Positions 29,985-39,072 of a stretch of 64,000 nucleotides of DNA are shown in pieces. The position numbers were made by a program, and so were the translations under genes. Source of the DNA: Cobetia marina (GTDB taxonomy: Bacteria; Pseudomonadota; Gammaproteobacteria; Pseudomonadales; Halomonadaceae). Below the pieces are notes generated by a model that was not told the origin of the DNA, made no database searches, and saw only the letters and a program-made list of their open reading frames with translations. Where the stretch lies: the NCBI RefSeq assembly GCF_001720485.1, contig NZ_CP017114.1:372001-436000 (forward strand), read 5' to 3'. Numbering within the stretch: the first letter of the stretch is position 1; each line of letters begins with the position of its first letter.

Positions 29985-30671
29985 ATGACCAAGCAGGTAG
30001 CCCTGATCCTATCCGGTTGCGGTGTCTATGATGGCTCCGAGATCTACGAAACGACCCTGACCATGCTTCGGCTTGATCAGCTGGGCATCCGCTACGAGTG
30101 CTTCGCTCCGGACATCGATCAGCATCATGTGCTCAACCACGCCACCGGCGAGGAAATGGACGAGACACGCAATGTGCTGACCGAGTCGGCTCGCCTGGCG
30201 CGTGGCAAGGTGCGTCCGTTGCCGGAGCTGTCCGCCGAGGACTTCGACGCGCTGATTCTGCCCGGTGGCTTCGGTGCCGCCAAGAATCTCAGCAACTTTG
30301 CCGTCAAGGGCGCGGATCTGACGCTGGTGGATGGTCTGCGCGAGGTGGTGCAGCCCTTCCATGCGGCCGGCAAGCCGATCGGCGTGATGTGCATCGCGCC
30401 GGTGATGATGCCGAAGCTGCTGGGCGAGGGGATCTCGGTCACCATCGGCACGGACCCTGAAGTCTCCGGCGCCATCAGTGCCCAGGGCGGTCTGCACAAG
30501 AGCTGTGAGGTGACGGATATCGTGATTGATGCCGCCAATCGCGTGATCACGACGCCAGCCTACATGCAGGCAGAGCGCATCTCCGAGGCTGCCGAAGGCA
30601 TCTTCAAGCTGGTGGAGCGTCTGAACGGCTGGATCGAGGAAGACCAGGCCAAGGCCAGTCAACAGGATTGA
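29985..30671 (+). CDS. elbB: ElbB, glyoxalase III-like DJ-1/PfpI family protein
   Basis: The 228 residues match the isoprenoid-biosynthesis-associated ElbB family: VALILSGCGVYDGSEIYETTLTML at the start, LILPGGFGAAKNLSNFA with the elbow region, and GVMCIAPVMMPKLLG, where the nucleophilic-cysteine motif lies. E. coli ElbB (SCRP-27A) has weak glyoxalase activity and affects lycopene yield; its true role is unknown. Start ATG 29985 has GGAG ten bases ahead. It is monocistronic, ending at a large shared terminator with tatC on the other strand. Confidence 0.9.
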   Translation: MTKQVALILSGCGVYDGSEIYETTLTMLRLDQLGIRYECFAPDIDQHHVLNHATGEEMDETRNVLTESARLARGKVRPLPELSAEDFDALILPGGFGAAKNLSNFAVKGADLTLVDGLREVVQPFHAAGKPIGVMCIAPVMMPKLLGEGISVTIGTDPEVSGAISAQGGLHKSCEVTDIVIDAANRVITTPAYMQAERISEAAEGIFKLVERLNGWIEEDQAKASQQD

Positions 30672-30690
30672 CACGGTCGCACGGCACCCA

Positions 30691-30741
30691 GCAGGAAACG
30701 ACGAAGCCCCCGCCATTGGCGGGGGCTTCGTCGTTTCCTGC
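30691..30741. terminator. Bidirectional terminator, elbB / tatC
   Basis: A 24-bp perfect stem pairs 30691-30714 (core GACGAAGCCCCCGCC) with 30718-30741 around ATT. It carries GTTTCC and GGAAAC at the base, between convergent genes. Confidence 0.9.
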
Positions 30742-30793
30742 GTCATGATTCTTGCGCGTCATCGTTCAGGCGCTGTCTGCTCGAGTCTTCGCG

Positions 30794-31585
30794 TCAGGGG
30801 GCCTGCTGCGAGGCCTCATCATCGCTCGCCGGACGGCGGCGCTTGAAGGCGCGTGCGGCGAGAATCCCGACCTCGAACAGCAGCCACATCGGAATCGCCA
30901 GCAATGACTGCGAGATGACGTCAGGCGGTGTCAGCAGCATGCCGACCACGAAGCAGGCGATCACGATGTAGGGGCGTTTCTTGCTCAGCACCTCCACGGA
31001 CGTGGCCCCCGTCCAGATCAGCAGGAAGGTGGCGATGGGAATCTCGAAGGCCACACCGAAGGCGAAGAACAGCTTGAGGACAAAATTCAGGTACTGATTG
31101 ATGTCCGTCATGATCGCCACGTTCTCGGGGCCCGTGGTGGTGAAGAACTGGAACAGCAGCGGGAAGACGACATAGTAGGCAAACGCCGCGCCCGCATAGA
31201 ACAGCAGGATGCTGGAGGCCAGCAGCGGCAACGCCAACGCCTTCTCGTTCTCGTAGAGTCCCGGCGCGATGAAGGCCCAGGCCTGATAGAGCACCGCCGG
31301 AATCGCCAGGAACAGCGCCACCACCAGTGTCAGCTTGAAGGGGGCCAGGAAGGGCGAGGCCACCTCGGTGGCGATCATCTGAGAGCCGGGAGGCAGCAGG
31401 GCCATCAGCGGCTCGGCCACATACAGATAGATCTGATTGGAGAAGCCATACAGCGCCGCGAATACCACGAGGACCACGACAGTCGCACGCAGCAGGCGGG
31501 AGCGCAGTTCGATCAGATGCTCGATGAGCGGGGCGTGGGCAGCCTCGCCGGAGGCGGAGGGCTGCGGGTCATGCGGATCACTCAT
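30794..31585 (-). CDS. tatC: Twin-arginine translocase subunit TatC
   Basis: TatC recognises the twin-arginine signal of folded proteins. The 263 residues have the N-terminal HLIELRSRLLRATVVVLVVFAALYGF motif and six hydrophobic segments. The conserved FLAPFKLTLVVALFLAIPAVLYQAWAFIAPGLYENEK and FAFGVAFEIPIATFLLIW are present. The start ATG (31585) overlaps the tatB stop by one base (TGATG on the minus strand). The phoX signal in this window would be a substrate. Confidence 0.97.
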   Translation of the reverse strand: MSDPHDPQPSASGEAAHAPLIEHLIELRSRLLRATVVVLVVFAALYGFSNQIYLYVAEPLMALLPPGSQMIATEVASPFLAPFKLTLVVALFLAIPAVLYQAWAFIAPGLYENEKALALPLLASSILLFYAGAAFAYYVVFPLLFQFFTTTGPENVAIMTDINQYLNFVLKLFFAFGVAFEIPIATFLLIWTGATSVEVLSKKRPYIVIACFVVGMLLTPPDVISQSLLAIPMWLLFEVGILAARAFKRRRPASDDEASQQAP

Positions 31586-31989
31586 CAGGAACGCGGCTCC
31601 CGTGACTCACTGGTGGGGGTGGCGGAGGTCTCTTGCTCGCCTGAGGTCGTCTCCGTGGTCGAGCGAGCACTGTCGGCGGCAGGCGAGGCGTTGGCATCCT
31701 CCTGTGACGCGGGCGAGGAACGCGTGATGGTGGTTTCCACCTCACGCGCCTCATTGCGGGCATGTGCCAGGGTCTCGTCGAGCTGCTTCTTCTGCTCATT
31801 GAGCGTCTGACGCAGTTCTTCGGCTTCCAGCTGGGCGCTGATTTCCTGCTGGATCCCCGAGACGCTGCGCTTGATGCGCCCCAGCCACAATCCCGCCGTA
31901 CGCGCCGCCCGGGGCAGACGCTCCGGGCCGAGCACGATCAATGCCAGCAGCGAGATCAGTGCCAGTTCAAAAAAGCCGATGTCGAACAT
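31585..31989 (-). CDS. tatB: Sec-independent translocase subunit TatB
   Basis: The 134 residues have one N-terminal membrane helix with the family start MFDIGFFELALISLLALIVLGPERLPRAARTAGLWLGRIKR, followed by an amphipathic helix and a charged coiled-coil (LEAEELRQTLNEQKKQLDETLAHARNEAREVE). The tail is disordered and Ser/Thr/Glu-rich. TatB with TatC forms the signal-receptor complex. It lies five bases after tatA. Confidence 0.95.
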   Translation of the reverse strand: MFDIGFFELALISLLALIVLGPERLPRAARTAGLWLGRIKRSVSGIQQEISAQLEAEELRQTLNEQKKQLDETLAHARNEAREVETTITRSSPASQEDANASPAADSARSTTETTSGEQETSATPTSESREPRS

Positions 31990-31994
31990 GCGGC

Positions 31995-32249
31995 TTACGA
32001 GCGCTTGTCAGCGGTATCGCGGCGCTCGGCCTCGACATCGATGGTATCGCCGCGGGATTCACCGTGGGAGACCTTCTGCTGAGGAGCCGTGTCTTCGGGG
32101 GCCTTTTCCTCTTCCTTCATGGCGCCCTTGAAGCCTTTGACCGCGCCACCGAGGTCTGATCCGACGTTGCGGAGCTTCTTGGTGCCGAAGATCAGGATGA
32201 TGATGCCGAGCACGATGAGGAGCTGCCAGATACTGATGCCACCTAACAT
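31995..32249 (-). CDS. tatA: Sec-independent translocase subunit TatA
   Basis: TatA oligomerises to make the translocation pore. The 84-residue protein begins [41 protein letters not shown], the standard membrane helix, FGTKKL hinge and amphipathic helix. An acidic tail follows. GGAG precedes the ATG. It is the first of tatABC, downstream of hisE, the order seen in Pseudomonas. Confidence 0.96.
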   Translation of the reverse strand: MLGGISIWQLLIVLGIIILIFGTKKLRNVGSDLGGAVKGFKGAMKEEEKAPEDTAPQQKVSHGESRGDTIDVEAERRDTADKRS

Positions 32250-32362
32250 GGGAAGTTCTCCATTTTGGCCGATGGGACTAGGTCACGAGGCCTTGAGTCT
32301 TGCAGGGTGAGAGCACCACTGCCAGGGAAATCGGCTTGCGCTGCAAGTCGTCTGCTTGATCA

Positions 32363-32698
32363 TCACTGACCGCGAGCGGCCTTTTCATCATGGCCGGAGA
32401 CGCCGAAGCGTCGCGCCAGCTCATCCAGCACGTCCTGATGGTCCAGCCCGAGGTGAGAAAGCATCACCAGCGAGTGGAACCACAGGTCGGCGGTCTCACC
32501 GATCACTGCACGGTGGGAGTCCACGTCGTCCTGAGTGAAATCCTTGGCGGCCAGTACCGTTTCCGTGGCCTCTTCGCCAATCTTCTCCAATACCTTGTTG
32601 AGGCCCTTGTGATGCAGGCTCGCGACATAGGAGGACGTCGGATCAGCGTCGCGCCGCTCTGCCAGTACGTCTGACAGGCGGTTGAGAATATCACTCAT
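32363..32698 (-). CDS. hisE: Phosphoribosyl-ATP pyrophosphatase
   Basis: HisE hydrolyses phosphoribosyl-ATP to phosphoribosyl-AMP in the second step of histidine synthesis. The 111 residues form a MazG-like all-alpha domain: [32 protein letters not shown] and [15 protein letters not shown], with the EExxE and D metal ligands. It is a stand-alone HisE, not the HisIE fusion of enterics. In Pseudomonas hisI normally sits directly upstream. Here the 287 bases between ubiB and hisE hold no hisI. Confidence 0.94.
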   Translation of the reverse strand: MSDILNRLSDVLAERRDADPTSSYVASLHHKGLNKVLEKIGEEATETVLAAKDFTQDDVDSHRAVIGETADLWFHSLVMLSHLGLDHQDVLDELARRFGVSGHDEKAARGQ

Positions 32699-32745
32699 GA
32701 ATCATCATTCCTGAAAGCATGGGGTCTGGCATGAAAACCTTATCT

Positions 32746-32796
32746 GCATGAGAACCGTTGCATGAGAGCCGTTGCATGAGAGCCGTTGCAGGAGCG
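32746..32796. repeat. 14-bp tandem repeat upstream of hisE
   Basis: GCATGAGAACCGTT (32746-32759) is followed by two identical copies of GCATGAGAGCCGTT (32760-32773, 32774-32787) and the start of a fourth. It lies in the 287-base hisE-ubiB gap, which otherwise shows no gene. The unit length is not a multiple of three and no ORF uses it. Confidence 0.85.
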
Positions 32797-32985
32797 TCGC
32801 GGCCAGCCGGACAACCGGGCCCGAGCGAAGGCAGCGAGTCCAGCCCGAGGCTCCTGCCTCATCGAGCACCGCCGCGAGGCAAGGCCCGGCGACTCAGGAT
32901 GCAAGGGTTACATGACAATCATATTGCACTGCGCCCCGAGGGGCGGCAAGTTTCGGTCAGCGCCGCGAGCGAAGCAGGGGCGCGG

Positions 32986-34626
32986 CTAGCGCCACAGCAA
33001 CAGCACGATGCCCAGCCCCGCGCCGACCAGCACCATCATCGGTTGCGTCTCGGCCCAGGCGATCAGCGGTTGCCAGCCGAAGGCCACGGCGATCAGCAGT
33101 CCACCTGCGCGCAAGCGCCAGCCGGTGCTGGACGCATGATTGACACGATCGCGCAGCGTGGCGAGTGCCTCGGTCTGACGCTGTCGAGCGCGGTGTTCAT
33201 CATCGATGCGCTGCATGGCCTGGAAGGCCATCACCGGCAGCTGCGGCAGCTGATGTGACAGCTCCGGAGCCTGCTTGACCATCTCGGCCCAGAACGCCTT
33301 GGGGCCGGCGCGCTCCTTCATCCAGCGCTCCAGATAGGGGCGGGCGGTGGCCCACAGGTCGAGATCCGGATACAGCTGACGGCCGAGGCCCTCGATGTTG
33401 AGCAGCGTCTTCTGCAGCAGGACCAGCTGCGGCTGGACTTCCATGTTGAAGCGGCGCGCGGTCTGGAACAGGCCCAGCAGCACCTGGCCGAAGCTGATGT
33501 CCTTGAGCGGCTTCTCGAGAATCGGCTCGCAGACGGCCCGGATGGCCGCGGCGAACTCGTTGGCGCGCGTGCCCTCCCCGACCCAGCCGGACTCGATGTG
33601 CAGCGCCGCGACCTCGTAGTAATCCTGACGGAAGAAGGCCAGCAGATTGCGCGCCAGATAGTCCTGGTCCTCGCGGGTCAGGCTGCCGACGATACCGCAG
33701 TCGATGGCGATGAACTGCGGGTCATGGGCGTTCTCTCGCGAGACGAAGATGTTGCCGGGGTGCATGTCGGCGTGGAAGAAGTTGTCGCGGAACACCTGGG
33801 TGAAGAAGATCTCCACGCCGCGCTCGGCCAGCTTCTTCAAGTCGGTGCCCTGGGCTTCCAGCTCGTCGATGTCGGCGACCGGGATGCCGCGGATGCGCTC
33901 CTGCACCATTACCCGGCGCCGCGTCAGCGGCCAGTGGATGGTCGGCACGTAGAGCAGGGGCGAATCGAGGAAGTTGCGCTTGAGCTGGGAGGTGTTGGCG
34001 GCCTCCTTGTGCATGTCCAGCTCGTCGAACAGCGTGGCCTCGTAATCGGAGACCACTTCCACGGGGCGCAGACGCCGTGCTTCCGGCGAGAGCTTCATCA
34101 GCAGACGCGCGAGCAGATACAGCAGGCCGATATCCTTGCGCATCACCTCTTCGATGCGCGGGCGGATCACCTTGACCACCACGTCGGCACCATCGTGCAG
34201 GCGTGCCGCATGGACCTGGGCGATGGAAGCCGAGGCCAGCGGTTGCGCCTCGAATTCGGCGAAGGCTTCCTCGACCGGCATGCCCAGCTCCTGCTCGACC
34301 AGTTCGCGCGCCACCTCGTTCTCGAAGGGCGGCACCTGGTCCTGCAGGCGCTTGAGCTCATCGGCGACGTCCGGTGGCAGCAGGTCACGACGAGTCGAGA
34401 GCATCTGGCCGAACTTGATGAAGATCGGGCCCAGCGCTTCGAGTGCCAGCCGCAGGCGCTCACCACGCGAGCGCTTGCCGACAGGCAGCAGGCGCAGCGG
34501 TGAGAGCTTGACCAGCGGCCGCAGCAGCGCAGGTACGCGAGACAGCGGGATCAGATCATCCAGTCGATAGCGGGCGATGACCCACAGGATGCTCAGCAGG
34601 CGATAGAGTCTCACGACGGCTGGCAC
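32986..34626 (-). CDS. ubiB: UbiB, atypical kinase/ATPase of ubiquinone biosynthesis
   Basis: The 546 residues match UbiB/ABC1/ADCK: the KxGQ motif in [23 protein letters not shown], the Ala/Ser-rich loop [15 protein letters not shown] in place of a glycine-rich loop, [12 protein letters not shown] for the catalytic loop and IDCGIVGSL for the DFG-like site. Two C-terminal membrane segments ([15 protein letters not shown] and [16 protein letters not shown]) anchor it. UbiB is needed for ubiquinone synthesis, probably extracting intermediates from the membrane. Its start overlaps the ubiJ stop by 16 bases, and ubiE-ubiJ-ubiB forms an operon as in E. coli. Confidence 0.96.
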   Translation of the reverse strand: MPAVVRLYRLLSILWVIARYRLDDLIPLSRVPALLRPLVKLSPLRLLPVGKRSRGERLRLALEALGPIFIKFGQMLSTRRDLLPPDVADELKRLQDQVPPFENEVARELVEQELGMPVEEAFAEFEAQPLASASIAQVHAARLHDGADVVVKVIRPRIEEVMRKDIGLLYLLARLLMKLSPEARRLRPVEVVSDYEATLFDELDMHKEAANTSQLKRNFLDSPLLYVPTIHWPLTRRRVMVQERIRGIPVADIDELEAQGTDLKKLAERGVEIFFTQVFRDNFFHADMHPGNIFVSRENAHDPQFIAIDCGIVGSLTREDQDYLARNLLAFFRQDYYEVAALHIESGWVGEGTRANEFAAAIRAVCEPILEKPLKDISFGQVLLGLFQTARRFNMEVQPQLVLLQKTLLNIEGLGRQLYPDLDLWATARPYLERWMKERAGPKAFWAEMVKQAPELSHQLPQLPVMAFQAMQRIDDEHRARQRQTEALATLRDRVNHASSTGWRLRAGGLLIAVAFGWQPLIAWAETQPMMVLVGAGLGIVLLLWR

Positions 34627-35279
34627 TCCCGATCAGCGGACCGTGGCGTGGTGACGGCCTCCAGATGGCGTCGCAGGCGCGCCAGGCGTGCCTCGGTGCG
34701 ATCCAGGCACTGGGTCAGCTCGGTCAGCTCGTCCCGCGCGACCTGCAGCTGGGCATGGCCGGGCAGCCAGCGTGCTTCCTCGGTCAGATACTCGCGCAGA
34801 TCCAGCTCCAGCTCACGACGGCTGGTCAGCCCGAAGCGACCGAGGCTGCGCAGGCCGGTGGCCAGACTATGACCGGGGGTCTCGCCGAACCATTCGCTCA
34901 AGGCCCCTTCCCAGTCGAGATCGAGATCCATCACCAGGTCCCGTGCGCTTTCCAGCAGGTGCAGACGGCCACGCACGGCCAGGCGGCCCTCGAACATCAA
35001 GCGCTCGATGGGCTCACCGGACAGCAGTGCCGCGGCAGTTTCCATGTCCAGCTCCACCACCACGTCGCCGTCGCTCTCGTTGGCCTCGGGCAGGCGCAGC
35101 AGATGCAGCCCCTGCAGGTCGAAGTGCACCAGCAGGTCGAAGGCGGGGCGCTCCAGGCGCAGCAGCAGGCGTCTGCCGGCAAGCGCATTCAGGCGCATGG
35201 CGGAGGCGGGGTCACGGGCGAGCAGGCGGTTGAGCGTGCGTTCCGCCGTCGCCACCAGCAGGGGGGTCAGCAATGCCAT
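34611..35279 (-). CDS. ubiJ: UbiJ, SCP2-domain ubiquinone biosynthesis accessory factor
   Basis: From the ATG at 35279 ([20 protein letters not shown]) the protein has 222 residues. An N-terminal SCP2-like lipid-binding domain ([66 protein letters not shown]) is followed by a C-terminal coiled-coil ([26 protein letters not shown]). UbiJ with UbiK forms a lipid-binding scaffold of the cytosolic Ubi complex. An upstream in-frame codon would extend it into the ubiE gene by 23 residues and is rejected. It lies between ubiE and ubiB. Confidence 0.92.
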   Translation of the reverse strand: MALLTPLLVATAERTLNRLLARDPASAMRLNALAGRRLLLRLERPAFDLLVHFDLQGLHLLRLPEANESDGDVVVELDMETAAALLSGEPIERLMFEGRLAVRGRLHLLESARDLVMDLDLDWEGALSEWFGETPGHSLATGLRSLGRFGLTSRRELELDLREYLTEEARWLPGHAQLQVARDELTELTQCLDRTEARLARLRRHLEAVTTPRSADRECQPS

Positions 35280-35286
35280 GACAGCC

Positions 35287-36033
35287 TCAAAGCTTGATAC
35301 CACGGTGCAGCGCGACGATGCCACCGGTGAGATTGGTGAACTCGACACGCTCGAGACCTGCCTCTTCCATCATGCCGGCCAGGGTCTTCTGGTCGGGGTG
35401 CATGCGAATGGATTCGGCCAGATAGCGGTAGGAATCGGCGTCGCCGGCGACCATCTCGCCCATCTTCGGCAGCAGGCGGAAGCTGTACTGATCGTAGGCG
35501 GTGGAGAGCAGCGGATTGACCGGCTTGGAGAACTCCAGCACCAGCAGACGGCCTCCGGGCTTGAGGATGCGCTGCATGGAGCGCAGGGCCTTGGCCTGGT
35601 CGGTGACGTTGCGCAGCCCGAAGGCGATGGTGATGATGTCGAAGGTGTTGTCAGGGAAGGGCAGCGCCTCGGCATTGGCCTGCACATACTCGACATTGCC
35701 ACCCACACCGCGGTCGAGCAGCTTGTCACGCCCGACGTTGAGCATCGAGGCGTTGATATCGGCGAGCACCACGCGACCCTTCGGCCCGACCAGGCGCGAG
35801 AACTTCAGCGTCAGATCCCCGGTGCCACCGGCAATGTCCAGCACCGTCTGGCCCGGACGGGCACCGGCACGCTCCAGGGTAATGCGCTTCCACAGACGGT
35901 GGATGCCGAAGGACATCAGGTCATTCATCACGTCGTACTTGGCGGCGACACTGTGGAAGACATCCGCGACGCGGCCTGCCTTCTCGTCCACGGCAACTTC
36001 CTGATAACCGAAGTGAGTCGTACGCTTGTCCAT
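35287..36033 (-). CDS. ubiE: Ubiquinone/menaquinone C-methyltransferase
   Basis: UbiE methylates the quinol ring with S-adenosylmethionine. The 248-residue protein starts [43 protein letters not shown]. Motif I is [15 protein letters not shown], and [26 protein letters not shown] is the signature post-I region. The ATG at 36033 has AGGGGAAG upstream and gives the family N-terminus. The longer reading from 36138 is rejected. It leads the ubiE-ubiJ-ubiB operon. Confidence 0.97.
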   Translation of the reverse strand: MDKRTTHFGYQEVAVDEKAGRVADVFHSVAAKYDVMNDLMSFGIHRLWKRITLERAGARPGQTVLDIAGGTGDLTLKFSRLVGPKGRVVLADINASMLNVGRDKLLDRGVGGNVEYVQANAEALPFPDNTFDIITIAFGLRNVTDQAKALRSMQRILKPGGRLLVLEFSKPVNPLLSTAYDQYSFRLLPKMGEMVAGDADSYRYLAESIRMHPDQKTLAGMMEEAGLERVEFTNLTGGIVALHRGIKL

Positions 36034-36183
36034 GACTTCCCCTGTTGTGACGCCACCCATGGGGGACGTCAGCGCAATATGGTGAGCTTTCGCAGTGGCT
36101 CGATTGTAACCGCTGGCCAGCGGGCTGTCTTTTGACAAGACGTCGAGTCGGACATCTTGCCGCGCCCCATTGGCATCAGTGGC

Positions 36184-36666
36184 TTACAGCTGATTGAGCG
36201 GAATGCCCAGCGGCTCACGCGAGGCACCGGCCTCTTCCAGCTGGCGCAGGTAGTAGGCCCACATGGCATCGCGGCGGTTGGCCAGTTCCCACAGGTATTC
36301 CCAGGTGTAGAGGCCGCTGTCGTGGCCATCATCGAAATGCAGCTTCAGCGCATAGCGACCGCTCTGGGTGATGTTGGCCAGACCGACGTGGCGCATGCCG
36401 ACCTGCAGCGTTTCCTGGCCGACACCGTGACCGCGCACTTCCGCGGAGGGGGACATCACGCGCAGGAATTCGGTGCTGAGGCGGAAAGTCTGGCCATCCG
36501 CATAGCCCAGTTCCAGTTCACGCTCCGACTTGTGATAGTGCACGCGCGTCGGTACCGGGGCCTCGTCGGCGTCACGGGCATGGCGCTCATTGAGGCGGTA
36601 GTCGCGCTGCTGGCTGCGAGGTTCGTCCTGCTCGGCAGCGTGGTCTTCAGGTGTGTCGTGGCTCAT
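36184..36666 (-). CDS. DUF971 (GBBH-like N-terminal domain) protein
   Basis: The 160 residues hold one DUF971 domain (about residues 40-140: VHYHKSERELELGYADGQTFRLSTEFLRVMSPSAEVRGHG and MRHVGLANITQSGRYALKLHFDDGHDSGLYTWEYLWEL) with an acidic, disordered N-terminal 38 residues. The domain is also found at the N-terminus of gamma-butyrobetaine hydroxylase and has been linked to iron-sulfur or metal binding, but no function is proven for stand-alone forms. Its place near hslVU and ubiE is conserved in Pseudomonas. Confidence 0.85.
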   Translation of the reverse strand: MSHDTPEDHAAEQDEPRSQQRDYRLNERHARDADEAPVPTRVHYHKSERELELGYADGQTFRLSTEFLRVMSPSAEVRGHGVGQETLQVGMRHVGLANITQSGRYALKLHFDDGHDSGLYTWEYLWELANRRDAMWAYYLRQLEEAGASREPLGIPLNQL

Positions 36667-36782
36667 CAGGGCATCCTCGTGTCAGCCCGCCGTCCAGCAT
36701 GACACCACGCTGTAAGGCGACCGAAGGAACAGGAGCGTCGAGCGACATCTCGGGCGCGTCGACGTATCTATGTCGCATGATG

Positions 36783-36824
36783 CACTGACGCCCGAACCGG
36801 GCCAAGCCGGATCGGGCGTCAGTG
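36783..36824 (-). terminator. Hairpin downstream of hslU
   Basis: CACTGACGCCCGA (36783-36795) pairs with 36812-36824, with an inner CCGG/CCGG pairing. There is no U-tract on either strand. Position suggests the end of the hslVU transcript. Confidence 0.5.
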
Positions 36825-36889
36825 GCATCTCTCAGGGTGGCGATTGCCGCCATGAGGGCTTCTCGCGGGTCAGGCGCTGACGCCAGACG

Positions 36890-38215
36890 TCAGAGAATGT
36901 AGCGCGACAGGTCTTCGTCACACGCTAGGTCGCCCAGGCGAGCATCGACATAGGCGGCATCGACCTTGAGCTCACCCGCCTGATCGGCACCTTCGTAGGA
37001 AATCTCTTCCAGCAGGCGTTCCATCACGGTATGCAGACGACGCGCGCCGATGTTCTCGGTGCCTTCGTTGACCTGATAGGCGATCTGGGCGATACGCTCG
37101 ATGGCGTCATCCGCGAAGCTCAGCTCGACGCCTTCGGTGGCCAGCAGCGCCTTGTACTGACGGATCAATGCCGCGGACGGCTCGGTCAGGATGCGCTTGA
37201 AGTCGTCCGGGGTCAGGGCATTGAGCTCGACGCGGATCGGCAGACGGCCCTGAAGCTCCGGAATCATGTCCGAGGGCTTGGACAGGTGGAAGGCGCCGGA
37301 AGCGATGAACAGGATGTGGTCCGTCTTGACCATGCCGTGCTTGGTGGAGACGGTGGAGCCCTCGATCAGCGGCAGCAGATCGCGCTGCACGCCTTCACGG
37401 GACACGTCGCCACCACTGCCGGACTCGCCACGCTTGGCGACCTTGTCGATCTCGTCGAGGAAGACGATACCGTTCTGTTCGACGGCCTCGATGGCACGGC
37501 TCTTGAGGTCTTCATCGCTGACCATTCTGGCCGCTTCTTCCTCGTGAACCAGCTTGAGGGCTTCCTTGACGCTGATGCGACGGCTTTCCTTCTGCTGCTT
37601 GCCCATGCTGGAGAACATGGACTGCAGCTGACTGGTCATCTCTTCCATCCCCGGCGGGGTGGCGAAATCCAGGCTCTGGCTGGCCGGGCTCAGCTCGATG
37701 TCGATTTCCTTGTCATCCAGCTGACCTTCGCGCAGCTTCTTGCGGAACATCTGACGCGTGCTGCTGTTGTTGGCCGCCGCATCATATTCCTCGCCACGGG
37801 CGCGCGGCAGCAGCGCATCGAGGATGCGATCCTCGGCGGCATCCTCGGCCTTGTCGCGCACTTCCTTCATGGCCTCTTCACGCACCAGCTTCATGGCGAC
37901 CTCGACCAGGTCACGGATGATCGATTCCACGTCACGTCCGACGTAGCCGACCTCGGTGAACTTGGTCGCCTCGATCTTCAGGAAGGGCGCGCCGGCCAGC
38001 TTGGCCAGACGACGAGCGATCTCGGTCTTGCCGACACCGGTCGGGCCGATCATCAGGATGTTCTTCGGGGTGACTTCCGGGCGCAGATCATCGTTGAGCT
38101 GCATGCGACGCCAGCGATTGCGCATGGCCACGGCCACGGCACGCTTGGCTTCCGGCTGACCGACGATGTGCTGATCGAGGGCGTTGACGATTTCCTTCGG
38201 GGTCATCTGGGACAT
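36890..38215 (-). CDS. hslU: HslU, ATPase subunit of the HslUV protease
   Basis: HslU is the AAA+ unfoldase that feeds HslV. The 441 residues from ATG 38215 begin [37 protein letters not shown]. Walker A is [15 protein letters not shown], the pore loop lies around [14 protein letters not shown], Walker B is [14 protein letters not shown], and the C-terminus DLSRYIL inserts into HslV. An I domain (about 115-230) is present. A longer reading from 38242 is rejected because it would overlap the hslV coding end. It is one base from hslV. Confidence 0.98.
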   Translation of the reverse strand: MSQMTPKEIVNALDQHIVGQPEAKRAVAVAMRNRWRRMQLNDDLRPEVTPKNILMIGPTGVGKTEIARRLAKLAGAPFLKIEATKFTEVGYVGRDVESIIRDLVEVAMKLVREEAMKEVRDKAEDAAEDRILDALLPRARGEEYDAAANNSSTRQMFRKKLREGQLDDKEIDIELSPASQSLDFATPPGMEEMTSQLQSMFSSMGKQQKESRRISVKEALKLVHEEEAARMVSDEDLKSRAIEAVEQNGIVFLDEIDKVAKRGESGSGGDVSREGVQRDLLPLIEGSTVSTKHGMVKTDHILFIASGAFHLSKPSDMIPELQGRLPIRVELNALTPDDFKRILTEPSAALIRQYKALLATEGVELSFADDAIERIAQIAYQVNEGTENIGARRLHTVMERLLEEISYEGADQAGELKVDAAYVDARLGDLACDEDLSRYIL

Positions 38216-38216
38216 C

Positions 38217-38738
38217 TCAGGACAGCTCCTCGATGATGGCATTGTGGTTGGTGAAGACGCAGATGTCGGCCGCGATGGAGATGGACTTCTCGGTGATCTC
38301 GCGGGCGGACAGCTCGGTGTTCTCGATCAGGGCGCGGGCGGCGGCTTCGGCGAAGTTGCCGCCCGAGCCGATGGCCAGCACGCCGTGTTCGGGCTCGACC
38401 ACGTCACCGTTGCCGGTGATGATCAGCGAGGCATGCTTGTCGGCCACCACCAGCATGGCTTCCAGCTTGCGCAGGGCGCGGTCGGAGCGCCACTCCTTGG
38501 CCAGTTCCACGGCGGATTTCACCAGCTGGCCCTGATACTTCTCGAGCTGCGCTTCGAAGCGTTCGAACAGCGTGAAGGCATCGGCGGTACCGCCAGCGAA
38601 GCCGGCCAGCACCTGATTGCGATACAGGCGACGCACCTTGGCTGCGTTGCCTTTCATGACAGTGTTGCCAAGGGATACCTGGCCGTCACCAGCCAGGGCG
38701 ACCTGGCCGTTGCGACGCACGGAGACGATCGTGGTCAT
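38217..38738 (-). CDS. hslV: HslV, peptidase subunit of the HslUV protease
   Basis: HslV is a proteasome-beta-like threonine peptidase. The 173 residues begin [39 protein letters not shown]. After removal of Met, Thr1 is the nucleophile, and Lys in the conserved KGNAAKVR region completes the site. [17 protein letters not shown] is typical. The ATG at 38738 is fixed by the need for Thr as residue 2; the longer frame from 38795 is rejected. It has a near-perfect sigma-32 promoter about 200 bases upstream. Confidence 0.98.
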   Translation of the reverse strand: MTTIVSVRRNGQVALAGDGQVSLGNTVMKGNAAKVRRLYRNQVLAGFAGGTADAFTLFERFEAQLEKYQGQLVKSAVELAKEWRSDRALRKLEAMLVVADKHASLIITGNGDVVEPEHGVLAIGSGGNFAEAAARALIENTELSAREITEKSISIAADICVFTNHNAIIEELS

Positions 38739-38809
38739 GGATAACTCCTGAGAGAGCATGCCGGCGATTGGAATAAGGTGAACGGGGCCGGGCATGGCAT
38801 TTCGGGGCA

Positions 38810-38829
38810 GACGAGGCCAGGGCCTCGTC
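38810..38829 (-). promoter_or_regulatory. Stem-loop in hslVU 5' leader
   Basis: GACGAGGCC (38810-38818) pairs with GGCCTCGTC (38821-38829). It lies in the transcribed leader between the heat-shock promoter and hslV. The E. coli hslVU leader is known to carry a stabilising stem-loop, so a similar role is plausible. Confidence 0.55.
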
Positions 38830-38934
38830 GCGTAAAACGGGTGGTGGTCGTCAGTCTGGCAATTGCCACTGCTTGCCGCGACGTGTCACCGCCACCGTGG
38901 CGGATCGCGGTCTGATATCTCACCGGAATGCTGT

Positions 38935-38962
38935 AAATGGGGGCGCTGATGCGGGTTTCAAG
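38935..38962 (-). promoter_or_regulatory. Sigma-32 heat-shock promoter of hslVU
   Basis: On the minus strand CTTGAAA (38956-38962) is followed after 13 bases by CCCCATTT (38935-38942), matching the RpoH consensus CTTGAAA / CCCCATnT. The leader to hslV is about 190 bases. The wider gap 38739-39072 otherwise holds a stem-loop and the ftsN terminator. Confidence 0.88.
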
Positions 38963-39016
38963 TCATCGGCGACTTAGCGTTGACGCCCGTTGTGCAGAGG
39001 GCTGGCGCCCTTTACG

Positions 39017-39051
39017 CAACGGGCCCGCTCAACTTGTGAGCGGGCCCGTTG
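39017..39051 (-). terminator. ftsN terminator
   Basis: CAACGGGCCCGCTCA (39017-39031) pairs perfectly with 39037-39051 around ACTTG. On the minus strand the stem ends in GTTGCGTAAA, again a TTGCGT tail. It is just past the stop of the FtsN-like gene. Confidence 0.75.
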
Positions 39052-39072
39052 ACCTGTGGCGTCATGCCGAGG

